Notes under the pieces: generated by a model
Seen by the model: only the letters and a program-made list of their open reading frames with translations
Databases searched by the model: none
What the model was told of the DNA's origin: nothing
Shown: positions 39,588 to 48,426 of the stretch, in pieces
Position numbering within the stretch: position 1 is the stretch's first letter
Layout: each line of letters starts with the position of its first letter
Assembly: GCF_000017185.1 (NCBI RefSeq)
Contig: NC_009635.1
Span: 622,563-686,562 of the forward strand
DNA length: 64,000 nt
Direction of reading: 5' to 3'
From: Methanococcus aeolicus Nankai-3
GTDB lineage: Archaea > AGJL01 > Methanococci > Methanococcales > Methanococcaceae
Made by a program: the position numbers and the translations under genes

Positions 39588-39953
39588 ATGAAACTTGAAG
39601 AAAACCAAATATTTAACAATTATTTTAAAAATTTATCAGATAGAGAGAGGGCAGTTTTTGAAGGGGGTATTACTATGGGGGCCCTATTCCATCAATTTGT
39701 GGGAGCTCCCATAAGTTCAAAAAATAAGGAAATAATGGAAAAATCTATTGAGGAATCTATGAAAAATCAACCTTGTGTTGAGGATATTTGGGTGGAGATT
39801 TTGGGAGCTCCGAAAGATAAATATGTTTCATTAGATGGCAATATGTTAATCGTTAAATTAAAAATAAAAATAAATAATACTACGGCAATATTGGGGTTAA
39901 AATATATAAAAGAACTGGATTATCCTTTAATGTATGTTGAAGAGATTTTATAA
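39588..39953 (+). CDS. mptD: Dihydroneopterin aldolase MptD
   Basis: A 121-aa enzyme of tetrahydromethanopterin biosynthesis that cleaves 7,8-dihydroneopterin to 6-hydroxymethyl-dihydropterin and glycolaldehyde (archaeal family DUF372, MJ1585 type). The N-terminus FKNLSDRERAVFEGGITMGALFHQF is characteristic. Two GGAGCTCC palindromes (39702 and 39804) both code Gly-Ala-Pro. It follows the DHH gene closely (26 nt), and its 3' end overlaps that of the convergent membrane-protein gene by 34 nt. Confidence 0.88.
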   Translation: MKLEENQIFNNYFKNLSDRERAVFEGGITMGALFHQFVGAPISSKNKEIMEKSIEESMKNQPCVEDIWVEILGAPKDKYVSLDGNMLIVKLKIKINNTTAILGLKYIKELDYPLMYVEEIL

Positions 39954-40435
39954 TTTTTATTTAAAATTATAATTGTAATCAATATACTACTAAAAATTAG
40001 TGCAATAGTTGGAATTGGTGTTTTTACGGGTTCGGTTATATGAATATTTTTTAATTTATAATATGGTGTGTAGTTGGGAGCTCCCATATTATTTCCAACC
40101 ATTTTTAAAGTGTTATCCCCATTATTTAAATAATTTGTAATGTCAATAGAAATTGATTTTTTATAACTTCCCGAACCCGTGTTATTGTTAGATTTGCTTA
40201 TTGTGTATATTTCTTTATTGTTTATAAATATTTTAACCACAGTATAGTTTTTAATGTTTCCAAAATGGGTAAATGATATATTATAATTATCATAGTTTGA
40301 AATTTTATTTATGGTAAATGATATATTTTTTTCTGGAATATTTGAATTTATTGATATTTCAGAGGTATAATATGCATTTATTGGAACAATTATTATTAAA
40401 ACCAATAATATTATTAAAATATTAATTAATTTCAT
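39920..40435 (-). CDS. Small secreted or membrane protein, N- and C-terminal hydrophobic segments
   Basis: A 171-aa protein of unknown family. It has an N-terminal signal/anchor (residues ~4-20), a Ser/Asn/Thr-rich beta-like exterior with several NxS/T sites for N-glycosylation, and a C-terminal membrane segment (TIALIFSSILITIIIL) plus a short basic tail, so it is probably anchored outside the cell. The ATG follows GGGGTAA. It lies downstream of the large membrane protein and prepilins on the same strand, separated by a MITE-like element. Confidence 0.65.
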   Translation of the reverse strand: MKLINILIILLVLIIIVPINAYYTSEISINSNIPEKNISFTINKISNYDNYNISFTHFGNIKNYTVVKIFINNKEIYTISKSNNNTGSGSYKKSISIDITNYLNNGDNTLKMVGNNMGAPNYTPYYKLKNIHITEPVKTPIPTIALIFSSILITIIILNKNYKISSTYIKG

Positions 40436-40450
40436 AATTTACCCCATAAA

Positions 40451-40584
40451 TATAGTTAATCTTCGATAACTGTCCATTATCCGTTCCATATCATCCAGAT
40501 TTCTTTGGGTTTGGTGGTTTGTTAGAGAAATTTAATTTAACTATATATAATTATTTAGTGAAATTGTCCAAAGATTGACTATAA
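40451..40584. repeat. MITE-like element, copy B (134 bp)
   Basis: Ends TATAGTTAATCTTCGATAACTG and the inverted CCAAAGATTGACTATA. The interior shows no relation to copies A and C. It starts 3 nt after the stop codon of the large membrane-protein gene (read on the minus strand) and lies 15 bp upstream of the 171-aa gene. Confidence 0.8.
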
Positions 40585-40587
40585 TAT

Positions 40588-42438
40588 TTATTTTATTTTT
40601 ACTAATTTTGCATTTCCTTTGATATGGATTATTTTAAAATATTTGCTGTTGTTAAAAAATCCACCATCGTATTTTCCTAAGTATTCAGGCATATAAATAT
40701 AACTAATATTCTCCTTTTTGCAACTATTTAATATTGTTGTATAATTTTTATTGTCGATTGCTGAAATTATGCTGTCAAATGAAGTATTACCAACCGTGGC
40801 ATTGTTGGACTGGAATTTATAAAAATAAAATACTGGCTTATTTTTCGTATATATTGGTAAAAACTGTCCTGCATCTTCACCAAAGTTTAAAATTATTTGG
40901 TTTGTTATGTTGTGTTTGTTCATATATTCAAAGATTTTTAAATCATTGTTGTGTATTACGAAACTATCTTTCTGTTTTTCTGATATTATTTCATAATTTG
41001 TATATGCTGAAATCGTAGAAAATAATAATATAGAAATTATGAAAAGTGGTTTTAATATATTGTATGTGCTTATTTTGGTTTTTTTATTGGATTCTATTAG
41101 TTTATATATTGCATATAATCCTGCACCATAAAATATTGGCATAATTATTTGAATATGAATTGCCATTCTTGCACTATCGTATTGACTGCTAAAAAATGGA
41201 ATAGGTATATGGATAAATTTTATATTTATTATATTTAAAATTAATAAAATTAATAGTAAGATAAACGGAGCTCCGTTATTTAAATTATTATTTTTTGTTT
41301 TACTTAAATTATATATTCCAATAATTAATAAAACCGTAAATATAAGGGATATGAAAACCGTATTTGTATTATCCAATATACCTGTTTTTGATGAATTTGT
41401 CCAAATATATAAATAAATTATTCCCATTCCTGCTAAAATGTTTCGTATTATCGCCGAAATAGGTTCAGGAGTAAAATTTGTAGATTTTCCATAAGATACA
41501 ATATTTTCTGCCATTTTTGAATATATCAATAATACCGCCGATAGTATTGACAATATAAGGGAGCTCCAATATTTTACTATATTTTTATAATATTTTAGAT
41601 ATAAATCATAAATAGATAGAGATATTAAAAATAATACCAATATAATTAATGGGAATGTATGAATATATACTAATGATATTGTAATAAATGAAAATAATAT
41701 TAAATATATATTATTTTTTGTAGTTCTATATTTCAATATAAAGAAAATACAAATTAGCATTAAGGCATACCCCAATGTATTTGGAAGCAATACCCCTACA
41801 ATTCTATAAACTACATTAGTTAATGGCAAAAACAAGGCAATCCAACAACCCAGTCCTTTTTTAATTGCTTCCCCTATTAAATAATATCCCAATACAAATA
41901 ATAGTAATATATAGAATTTTATAAATTGAATAGAATTTAATATATCACTTACCGAAGAGGATAAATAATAAACCAGGGAATGAAATCCTGCGGGATAACT
42001 TACATAATATTTATATGGAATTTCATTAGTTTTATAGAATATTGTTTTTTCTTCAATCATTGCCTTTGATTTATAGGAATGAAATTGTGTATCTGTTGTA
42101 TTTGCTGGATTTGGGGGAAATATATTGTATCCCATAAAAATTGTAAATAATAATATTATAGATAATATTATATATTTTCGTTTCAAGGCTTGTTTTATTG
42201 CATTATATTCTTTATTGAAATTGAGTTTTTTAGTTTTAAGATAATATATTGAAAAAATTAGCAAAGGCATAATATATAAAAATTTATATATTGAAATATT
42301 TAATAACGATAAAATATAGGTCATTATTATAACATAAGAAACAGTTAAAAACGGTGTTGTAAATAATTTTTCTTCATTTTTCAATGGATTTACAAAATAG
42401 ATTAATATTAACAGTGTTATGGGGTAGATTATATCCAT
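40588..42438 (-). CDS. Polytopic membrane protein, GT-C-glycosyltransferase-like
   Basis: A 616-aa protein with at least a dozen hydrophobic segments over the first ~480 residues and a ~130-residue extracytoplasmic C-terminal part. In the first large loop, NPANTTDTQFHSYKSKAM and YVSYPAGFHSLVYYL place acidic and His residues as in GT-C glycosyltransferases and their relatives. This suggests a lipid-linked sugar transferase or oligosaccharyl-type enzyme. It begins 10 nt after the prepilin pair on the same strand, so a role in pilin or surface glycosylation is plausible but inferred. I do not recognise the exact family. Confidence 0.65.
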   Translation of the reverse strand: MDIIYPITLLILIYFVNPLKNEEKLFTTPFLTVSYVIIMTYILSLLNISIYKFLYIMPLLIFSIYYLKTKKLNFNKEYNAIKQALKRKYIILSIILLFTIFMGYNIFPPNPANTTDTQFHSYKSKAMIEEKTIFYKTNEIPYKYYVSYPAGFHSLVYYLSSSVSDILNSIQFIKFYILLLFVLGYYLIGEAIKKGLGCWIALFLPLTNVVYRIVGVLLPNTLGYALMLICIFFILKYRTTKNNIYLILFSFITISLVYIHTFPLIILVLFLISLSIYDLYLKYYKNIVKYWSSLILSILSAVLLIYSKMAENIVSYGKSTNFTPEPISAIIRNILAGMGIIYLYIWTNSSKTGILDNTNTVFISLIFTVLLIIGIYNLSKTKNNNLNNGAPFILLLILLILNIINIKFIHIPIPFFSSQYDSARMAIHIQIIMPIFYGAGLYAIYKLIESNKKTKISTYNILKPLFIISILLFSTISAYTNYEIISEKQKDSFVIHNNDLKIFEYMNKHNITNQIILNFGEDAGQFLPIYTKNKPVFYFYKFQSNNATVGNTSFDSIISAIDNKNYTTILNSCKKENISYIYMPEYLGKYDGGFFNNSKYFKIIHIKGNAKLVKIK

Positions 42439-42448
42439 TATTTCCCTT

Positions 42449-42667
42449 TTATAGATTACTTATGGAATTAGCATATTGAACAGATTTATTCCCTAAAATT
42501 ACTATGGCTTTATTTGCCGATATTCCTGCATTTTCTGGATGAGATTCTTTGACATTCCATATATAATAGTATGCTGCAATAGCTGCAACTGCAACTGCTG
42601 CTGCCACTAAGATACCTATTTCCATTGAAACCTGTCCTTTTTTAGAAAAAAGTTTTTTAATTAACAT
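42449..42667 (-). CDS. Class III signal-peptide prepilin A
   Basis: A 72-aa type IV-like pilin precursor of methanococci. The short leader ends KKG and is followed by QVSMEIGILVAAAVAVAAIAAYYY: the EppA peptidase should cut between G and Q. Gln+1 and Glu+5 are as required. The hydrophobic stretch packs the filament core; the 35-residue C-terminal head is small. A neighbouring prepilin is identical over this region (see the repeat entry). Spacing of 33 nt to prepilin B upstream indicates an operon. Confidence 0.88.
   Translation of the reverse strand: MLIKKLFSKKGQVSMEIGILVAAAVAVAAIAAYYYIWNVKESHPENAGISANKAIVILGNKSVQYANSISNL
42570..42643. repeat. 74-nt exact duplicate shared by the two prepilins, copy 1
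   Basis: Identical to 42819-42892, in the same orientation, offset 249 nt. It covers the leader end, the cleavage site and most of the hydrophobic core. Confidence 0.9.
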
Positions 42668-42700
42668 AAAACACCAAAAAAAAGAAAAATTTTAATTATT

Positions 42701-42919
42701 TTATAGATTACTAAGACTATCGGTATAGTTTGTAGCTACATTTGCTAATTTAGAGGATGATGTTTGTGCTGCAGCTCCTGAGTTGGCTGCACTACTTTTA
42801 ACATTAGATACATAGTAATATGCTGCAATAGCTGCAACTGCAACTGCTGCTGCCACTAAGATACCTATTTCCATTGAAACCTGTCCTTTTTTGGAGGTTA
42901 ATTTTTTTAACAATTTCAT
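42701..42919 (-). CDS. Class III signal-peptide prepilin B
   Basis: A 72-aa precursor when started at ATG 42919, which has GGTGATATT before it; an upstream ATG (42952) is rejected. It carries the same TSKKGQVSMEIGILVAAAV processing site and core helix as prepilin A, with a different, Ala/Ser-rich head (KSSAANSGAAAQTSS). Both heads end in (D/N)S(I/L)SNL, so the mature pilins are alike at both ends. The nucleotide identity over 74 nt points to a recent duplication or gene conversion. Together with prepilin A and the downstream membrane protein it forms the minus-strand pilus cluster. Confidence 0.88.
   Translation of the reverse strand: MKLLKKLTSKKGQVSMEIGILVAAAVAVAAIAAYYYVSNVKSSAANSGAAAQTSSSKLANVATNYTDSLSNL
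42819..42892. repeat. 74-nt exact duplicate shared by the two prepilins, copy 2
   Basis: Identical to 42570-42643. Exact identity, including third codon positions, points to recent duplication or gene conversion. Confidence 0.9.
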
Positions 42920-43258
<339 letters not shown>

Positions 43259-44944
43259 TTAGTAGTTTTTAATTAATTCTAATGCTGCTTCTCTTGTAGC
43301 TGCTCTGTCCCCACCTGCAACAACTAAAACATCGTTTCCGTTTGCTGCGTTATCAACTACTGCCAATGTTGCTGGGCTTGTGTTATCAATTGTAATTTTA
43401 CCAGCTGTTTGTAAAGCTTCTGCTAATTTGTTTACAACAGGTCCCCCAACTACTATTAAGTTTTTGTCTGCTGTGTCTAATGTAACTTCACTGTCCAATT
43501 TTGCAATTGGTGCTGTTACTGGAACCATTTGTTGTGCAGTTGCTTTGAGGTCATTTAATTTGATATCTGCGTTTAATACTGATGCTTTTTGTCCAACGCT
43601 TAATGTTGCATCTTTTGATACATCCATCTCATATTTTGCAAATAAACTAGGTGATGAGTCATCGTCTGTAAATTTCAAACTTGCGTAATTGTTTACAAAG
43701 TCTGCTGATTTTCCATCTTTCAATGTTTCTATTTTATCTCCATCATATTTTAATGCAAGACCAATAACCTTGTTTGTACCATCTGTTAAACTTTTTTCTT
43801 TTGAATTTCCTGCATTAAGTTGTGTCTTATCTTCCTTTAAGTCATTATCGGATAAATCAAGGTTTCCTGCATTATCTGTTACAGCATATAATTTCCAATC
43901 TTTTATATATTCATCTCCTAAGTCATAACCTTTTACATCTTTTGAGATTATCAATGATGCGTACCCATAGTTTCCTCCAACATCTTTGAATGCATCATAT
44001 ACATTTACTCCAATATCTCCACTTCTTAATTCAAATGGTGCTTGGTCATCTTTGGATGCAACTTCTTTTCCATCTTTTAATATTGCAACATCTACTTGTG
44101 GATTTCCCCCTCCAAGTGGTATTAAGACACTTTTAACTTTTACGGTGTATCCGTTTCCTAAATCATAGGATTCGCCTTCTTTAATATTTCCATCGTATGC
44201 TTTTTTACCTAAATATATTGTAGCATCGTCAGTATCCACAATTGTTGTAGCATCTCCAAGGAAAGGTATTTCCATTCCAAGATATAGGTCTTGATCATTT
44301 GCCATTGCATCTTTTCCGTCTTTAAATGCAACAGTACCATATACTAAGTTTCCTTTGTTAATATCATAATCATCTGCTCCATTTTTGAGAACTGACGCCA
44401 ACAAAAATTCTGTTGCATCTGCTGAATCATCATCACTAACATCAGAAGGATCTATATCTTTACTTCTTGTCAAGGTGGATAATCTCGGTAAATTTTCAAT
44501 TAACCCTGCACCTGCTGCATCAGCTACAACATTGCTGTTACCCACTATAGTAGTAGTTCCCAAACTTGTTGTATAACTTCTTTTTGATGTTGTAAATATT
44601 GCGAATTGATTACCATTTGCATAAGCATTTAAATTACTTGTTAAATCAGTTTCAGATGAAACATGAACATTTAATTCTGCACTTCCATCTGTAACTGCTC
44701 CTGTTTTGTAGCACATTGAACCGATTTTTGCTCCAATATTTGTTGCTGAAACAACATCGCTTGTTGCTGCGTTTGAACCTACTACAATATCTACATTTGG
44801 CTGTCCGTCTTTAACTGCATTTGCCATAAATCCTGAAACATCTCCTGATGTTGTAGCTGCTGCCATAGCACCACTTGCTAATGCGGAAGCTACCATAGCT
44901 CCTCCTACTGCCATTGCTCCTATTTTCTTTAAGCTCATACTCAT
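43259..44944 (-). CDS. S-layer protein
   Basis: A 561-aa secreted protein forming the cell's surface lattice. The signal peptide SLKKIGAMAVGGAMVASALASGAMAA is typical of Methanococcus S-layer proteins, and cleavage after the final Ala-rich part is expected. The mature protein is acidic and rich in Asp, Ala and Val, with the family's C-terminal block VLVVAGGDRAATREAALELI. ATG is set by GAGGTAATAAAT. Codon use favours frequent codons, and no GGAGCTCC occurs over its length. A strong TATA box lies upstream. Being abundant, it likely is glycosylated. Confidence 0.93.
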   Translation of the reverse strand: MSMSLKKIGAMAVGGAMVASALASGAMAAATTSGDVSGFMANAVKDGQPNVDIVVGSNAATSDVVSATNIGAKIGSMCYKTGAVTDGSAELNVHVSSETDLTSNLNAYANGNQFAIFTTSKRSYTTSLGTTTIVGNSNVVADAAGAGLIENLPRLSTLTRSKDIDPSDVSDDDSADATEFLLASVLKNGADDYDINKGNLVYGTVAFKDGKDAMANDQDLYLGMEIPFLGDATTIVDTDDATIYLGKKAYDGNIKEGESYDLGNGYTVKVKSVLIPLGGGNPQVDVAILKDGKEVASKDDQAPFELRSGDIGVNVYDAFKDVGGNYGYASLIISKDVKGYDLGDEYIKDWKLYAVTDNAGNLDLSDNDLKEDKTQLNAGNSKEKSLTDGTNKVIGLALKYDGDKIETLKDGKSADFVNNYASLKFTDDDSSPSLFAKYEMDVSKDATLSVGQKASVLNADIKLNDLKATAQQMVPVTAPIAKLDSEVTLDTADKNLIVVGGPVVNKLAEALQTAGKITIDNTSPATLAVVDNAANGNDVLVVAGGDRAATREAALELIKNY

Positions 44945-45011
44945 ATTTATTACCTCTTTATTTTATTTTTTTGGTTGGTATAATTTTTCACAAATAACAC
45001 TTGTCATTATG

Positions 45012-45023
45012 AGTATATATACT
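45012..45023 (-). promoter_or_regulatory. TATA box of the S-layer gene
   Basis: AGTATATATACT, a perfect palindromic TATA element preceded on the coding strand by purine-rich GGTAA as a possible BRE. It lies 68-79 nt upstream of the ATG, which implies a leader of about 45 nt. Confidence 0.65.
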
Positions 45024-45227
45024 TTACCAGTCGAAACAGTTATAACAATAGTTTCACCACTACAACTCATATATTATAACGATAAAAAGAAAAATAAACC
45101 TAAAAACCAGTTATTTTAAAAAAATAAAAGGTTGCAAATAATTGCAACTATTTTAAAGGAGATTTATTATGCATTTAAAAATAGTATATTCTATTGCCCT
45201 ATTGTATTCCCAAGTATAAATAAAATT

Positions 45228-45773
45228 TTAATTTCTATTTTTTAACTCATCTCTAATATCCTTCAAAATTTCTTTTATTTCCTCCTGCCCATTTATTATT
45301 GTGTCTTGTCCCTTTATTATTGTGTCTTGTCCCTTTATTATTGTGTCTTGTCCCTTTATTATTGTGTCTTGTCCCTTTATTATTGTGTCTTGTCCTTTTT
45401 TAACTTCCTCCAAAACTCCAAAAATCATTTTAATATATTTAACTCCTTCATCTAATTTTTTATTAAGTTCTAATAAATCATCTGCGGAAATTCTATTAAT
45501 CCCTTTTGGGAATTCAATAAATGCGTTTAGTTCTTTTTCTTCAATTTCTTTTATTTTGATTAAATTGTCTTTTTTCTCCAAAAACTTTATACTCCTTTTA
45601 AAAAATTCTTTTAATTCCTCATCATCAAAGTTCGCTAAAATTCTAACTGTTTCGTCTTTATAATTATAAACTACCCCATCAATACCCAAACCTCTTCCAA
45701 TATCTTCTATTCTATCTCTAAATCCCACATGTTGAACTTGTCCGCATATTTTTAACTCATAGGTTGTTGCCAT
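45228..45773 (-). CDS. Acylphosphatase domain with heptad-repeat coiled-coil tail
   Basis: A 181-aa protein. The first ~90 residues are an acylphosphatase fold with the signature [16 protein letters not shown] (catalytic Arg) and [10 protein letters not shown] (catalytic Asn); both residues are kept. The tail is a coiled coil that contains five copies of the heptad GQDTII(K/N) and a degenerate sixth, encoded by 21-bp tandem repeats. Free acylphosphatases are ~90 aa, so the long tail is unusual. It probably makes the protein oligomeric; its partners are unknown. It lies between the S-layer and ABCE1 genes. Confidence 0.85.
   Translation of the reverse strand: MATTYELKICGQVQHVGFRDRIEDIGRGLGIDGVVYNYKDETVRILANFDDEELKEFFKRSIKFLEKKDNLIKIKEIEEKELNAFIEFPKGINRISADDLLELNKKLDEGVKYIKMIFGVLEEVKKGQDTIIKGQDTIIKGQDTIIKGQDTIIKGQDTIINGQEEIKEILKDIRDELKNRN
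45292..45396 (-). repeat. 21-bp tandem repeat (5 units) coding a heptad
   Basis: Units start TTTATTATTGTG on the plus strand and are essentially identical, including silent positions. A minisatellite inside the acylphosphatase-like gene; each unit adds exactly one heptad of coiled coil. Confidence 0.92.
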
Positions 45774-45892
45774 ACTTTCACCAGTTAGTAATTTATAACC
45801 CAGTTTATTTATATTTATCTGATATCGGTGGGAAGAACTCTTTCAATAATATTTTACTTCATATAGTTATCAATGACTATTTTCTATTTTCG

Positions 45893-47671
45893 TTATTCTT
45901 CCGTATAATAATATTCTCCAATTTCTTTTTGATATTGGTCTCTTTGGCTACCTTCTTTATTTACCCTTGGTCTTCCTGTTTCTGCATCTCTCCTAAATGT
46001 TATATTCATCTCCTTTAAAAATTTATTAGCTCCACTTCTTTTATCCAATGGTGCCGAACCTTTCCCTATTTTTCCAGCTTCTCCACTAAATACTATAAAT
46101 CTATCGGAAATATAATCTTGGAATAATATATCGTGGTCTATTACAAACATAGCCCCTTCTTTTTCGTCCGCCATTCTCCTAATTGTTCGAGATACTACCA
46201 ACCTCTGCTCTACATCTAAAAACGCAGATGGTTCATCAATTAAATAAATATCTGCATCCATACTTAAACAGGAAGCTATTGCCACTCTTTGCAATTCCCC
46301 CCCAGATAAATTTTTTACTTCGAAATCCATTATTTTTTCTAAACTAAGGGGCTTAATTATTTCAGATTTATAAAATGAAGTGTTTATATTTGCCACACTC
46401 ATTAATAAATCCCTCACTGTCCCATCAAAATCTGTTGCAATATATTGGGGTTTGTATGATATTTTTACCTCTTTTGCTGAAACCGTACCATTATCTGGTT
46501 TTATTATTCCTGCAAGTATTTTGGCAAAAGTAGTTTTACCTATTCCATTTGGTCCCAATATACCTACAACCTCTCCCTTATGAATTGTCCCTCCCTCTAC
46601 GGTTAAATTAAAATTACCAAGGGTTTTTGATACCTTTGAATAATTAAGCAATTCTGGACGATTTGTATAATTTATAGGTGGTCTTTTTTCAAATACTATT
46701 GGGCTTTTTCTAACTCTTATATTTTCCTCCCTTAAAAATCCATCAAGATATGTATTTATTCCTGTTCTTGTTGCCCGGGGGTGAGTTACAACACCATAAG
46801 CCGATGGAATACCATACATAATATGGATATTATCCGAAAGATAATCTAAAACTATTAAATCGTGCTCTACTGCTACAACCTTTTTATTTTCGGCAATTTT
46901 TCTTATAATTTTTGCAGCATTAAACCTCTGCCTAACATCAAGCCATGAGGAAGGTTCATCATAATAATAAATATCCCCTTCCCTTAATGACGCCGCAGCA
47001 ATTGCTACCCTTTGGAGCTCCCCTCCGGAAAGTTGGTCAAAACTTCTATCAAGTAAATTATTTAATTCAAGAACTTCTATTATTTCATTAAACATCCTCT
47101 TTTCATCTACTTTTTTTAGGAGCTCCCCTACGGTTCCCTTTACAACCTTTGGAAGAGCATCAATATATTGCGGTTTATGGATAGGAATTATTTCTTTTTT
47201 TGATAATTTTTCAAAATATGTTTGGAGCTCCGTGCCTGAAAACCGTTTTATAACTGTTTCATATTTTGGCTCTTCATCTAAATTATTTAAATTTGGAGTT
47301 GTAATTCCGCTTAATATGGATAATATTGTAGATTTACCAACACCATTTGGACCCAATATACCAACCACTCCATCTCTTGGAGTAATTAACCCATACAACC
47401 TAAATCTATTTTTACCGTAGGAATGTATTATTTTATCCTCTGTAAGCTCCCCTGGAAGTCCAATTATATTTATTGCAGCAAATGGGCATCTTTTTACACA
47501 AATACCACAACCACCACATAATTCTTCTGAAATTATCGGTTTTCCCAAATCTTCGTCCATAACAATGGTTTCTTCGTCCATTCTAACTCCCGGGCAGTAT
47601 TTCATACATTCCGTAGAGCATCTTCGGGGCTGACATCTATCATAATCTAAAATTGCCAATCTTCCTGTCAT
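45893..47671 (-). CDS. Ribosome-recycling ATPase ABCE1 (Rli1)
   Basis: A 592-aa twin-ATPase that splits archaeal ribosomes after termination. The N-terminal region holds two 4Fe-4S sites (residues ~13-28, CQPRRCSTECMKYCP; and CGGCGICVKRCPF). Each ATPase half has Walker A (GILGPNGVGKSTILS; GILGPNGIGKTTFAK), signature (LSGGELQRVAIA, twice) and Walker B (DIYYYDEPSSWLD; DIYLIDEPSAFLD). Hinge motifs are present. Three GGAGCTCC sites at 47014, 47119 and 47224 happen to be 105 nt apart. It stands in a minus-strand run with the HacB-like gene upstream. Confidence 0.96.
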   Translation of the reverse strand: MTGRLAILDYDRCQPRRCSTECMKYCPGVRMDEETIVMDEDLGKPIISEELCGGCGICVKRCPFAAINIIGLPGELTEDKIIHSYGKNRFRLYGLITPRDGVVGILGPNGVGKSTILSILSGITTPNLNNLDEEPKYETVIKRFSGTELQTYFEKLSKKEIIPIHKPQYIDALPKVVKGTVGELLKKVDEKRMFNEIIEVLELNNLLDRSFDQLSGGELQRVAIAAASLREGDIYYYDEPSSWLDVRQRFNAAKIIRKIAENKKVVAVEHDLIVLDYLSDNIHIMYGIPSAYGVVTHPRATRTGINTYLDGFLREENIRVRKSPIVFEKRPPINYTNRPELLNYSKVSKTLGNFNLTVEGGTIHKGEVVGILGPNGIGKTTFAKILAGIIKPDNGTVSAKEVKISYKPQYIATDFDGTVRDLLMSVANINTSFYKSEIIKPLSLEKIMDFEVKNLSGGELQRVAIASCLSMDADIYLIDEPSAFLDVEQRLVVSRTIRRMADEKEGAMFVIDHDILFQDYISDRFIVFSGEAGKIGKGSAPLDKRSGANKFLKEMNITFRRDAETGRPRVNKEGSQRDQYQKEIGEYYYTEE

Positions 47672-47717
47672 TATATCACTTTTTTTAAATTTTAAATTTT
47701 GTTTTCTATTTCTTAAC

Positions 47718-48215
47718 TTATTTTTTTAACTTATTTTTTGTATATTGTACTAATCCACCAGCATCTAAAATTTCTTTTTCTATCCCTTTGGGAGCTCCAC
47801 AATTTAACATCATAGAATTTATTTTTATTGTTTCATTTTGCAAATCAATTTCTATTGTGTCGCCATCTTTTAGGTTTTGGATTTGTTCATTTATTCCTTC
47901 GCAAGTTATAGGTATTAATCCTATATTAATACAATTTCTATAAAATATCCGTGCAAAACTTTCAGCAACTACTGCCTTTATTCCGGTGTGTTTTATGGAT
48001 ATTGGTGCCTGTTCCCTACTACTTCCACAGCCAAAATTTTCACCTGCAACAATTATATCGCCGTCTTTTACCTTTGTTGAAAATTTTTCATCAATTCCAG
48101 CCATGCAATGAGATGCCAACTCCTTTGGGTCTGTTGTTTTAAGGTAGGCCCCGGGAATTATGGCATCGGTATCAATATCATCACCAAATAAATGAATATT
48201 TCCTTTTATTATCAT
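47718..48215 (-). CDS. hacB: Homoaconitase-type small subunit (HacB-like)
   Basis: A 165-aa small subunit of the isopropylmalate dehydratase/homoaconitase family, with the swivel-domain motif [19 protein letters not shown]. The substrate loop reads GAYLKTTDP. In M. jannaschii, YLRT marks the homoaconitase small subunit of the coenzyme B pathway, whereas LeuD has a different residue there. YLKT keeps the positive charge, and the sequence ASHCMAGID matches that homoaconitase, so a 2-oxosuberate/coenzyme B role is more likely than leucine synthesis. The large subunit is elsewhere. Confidence 0.8.
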   Translation of the reverse strand: MIIKGNIHLFGDDIDTDAIIPGAYLKTTDPKELASHCMAGIDEKFSTKVKDGDIIVAGENFGCGSSREQAPISIKHTGIKAVVAESFARIFYRNCINIGLIPITCEGINEQIQNLKDGDTIEIDLQNETIKINSMMLNCGAPKGIEKEILDAGGLVQYTKNKLKK

Positions 48216-48426
48216 AGTATCACCATATAATCTTTGAGGTTAAAATCTTTGATTTGAATATAGAGAAGCTTCGCTTCTATCTCTAAATTTCCTTTGGAAA
48301 TTATTGAGTGAATTTTTATAATATGTAATGGATATACAATCACAATATTCATTATATATTAATCATAATCATTTTAATTATTAACCATAAATAATTTACC
48401 TAATTTTTATATATTGTGGTGTTATC
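48216..48426. other. Divergent spacer hacB / polB with three hairpins
   Basis: 211 nt. At 48242-48302 it contains a chain of three hairpins: AAATC/GATTT (loop TTT), AGAAGC/GCTTCT (loop TTC, 48264-48278) and AATTTCC/GGAAATT (loop TTT, 48286-48302). The first two match sequences near 29350. Divergent promoters for hacB and polB are expected here. Confidence 0.5.

Noticed and set aside
45292-45396. 21-bp tandem repeat as CRISPR or iteron origin
   Set aside because: The repeats are contiguous, in frame, and encode coiled-coil heptads of a protein.
47014-47231. Exact 105-nt spacing of three GGAGCTCC sites in ABCE1 as a repeat
   Set aside because: Sequences between the sites are unrelated; with about one site per kb and a whole-window count of 66, this looks accidental.
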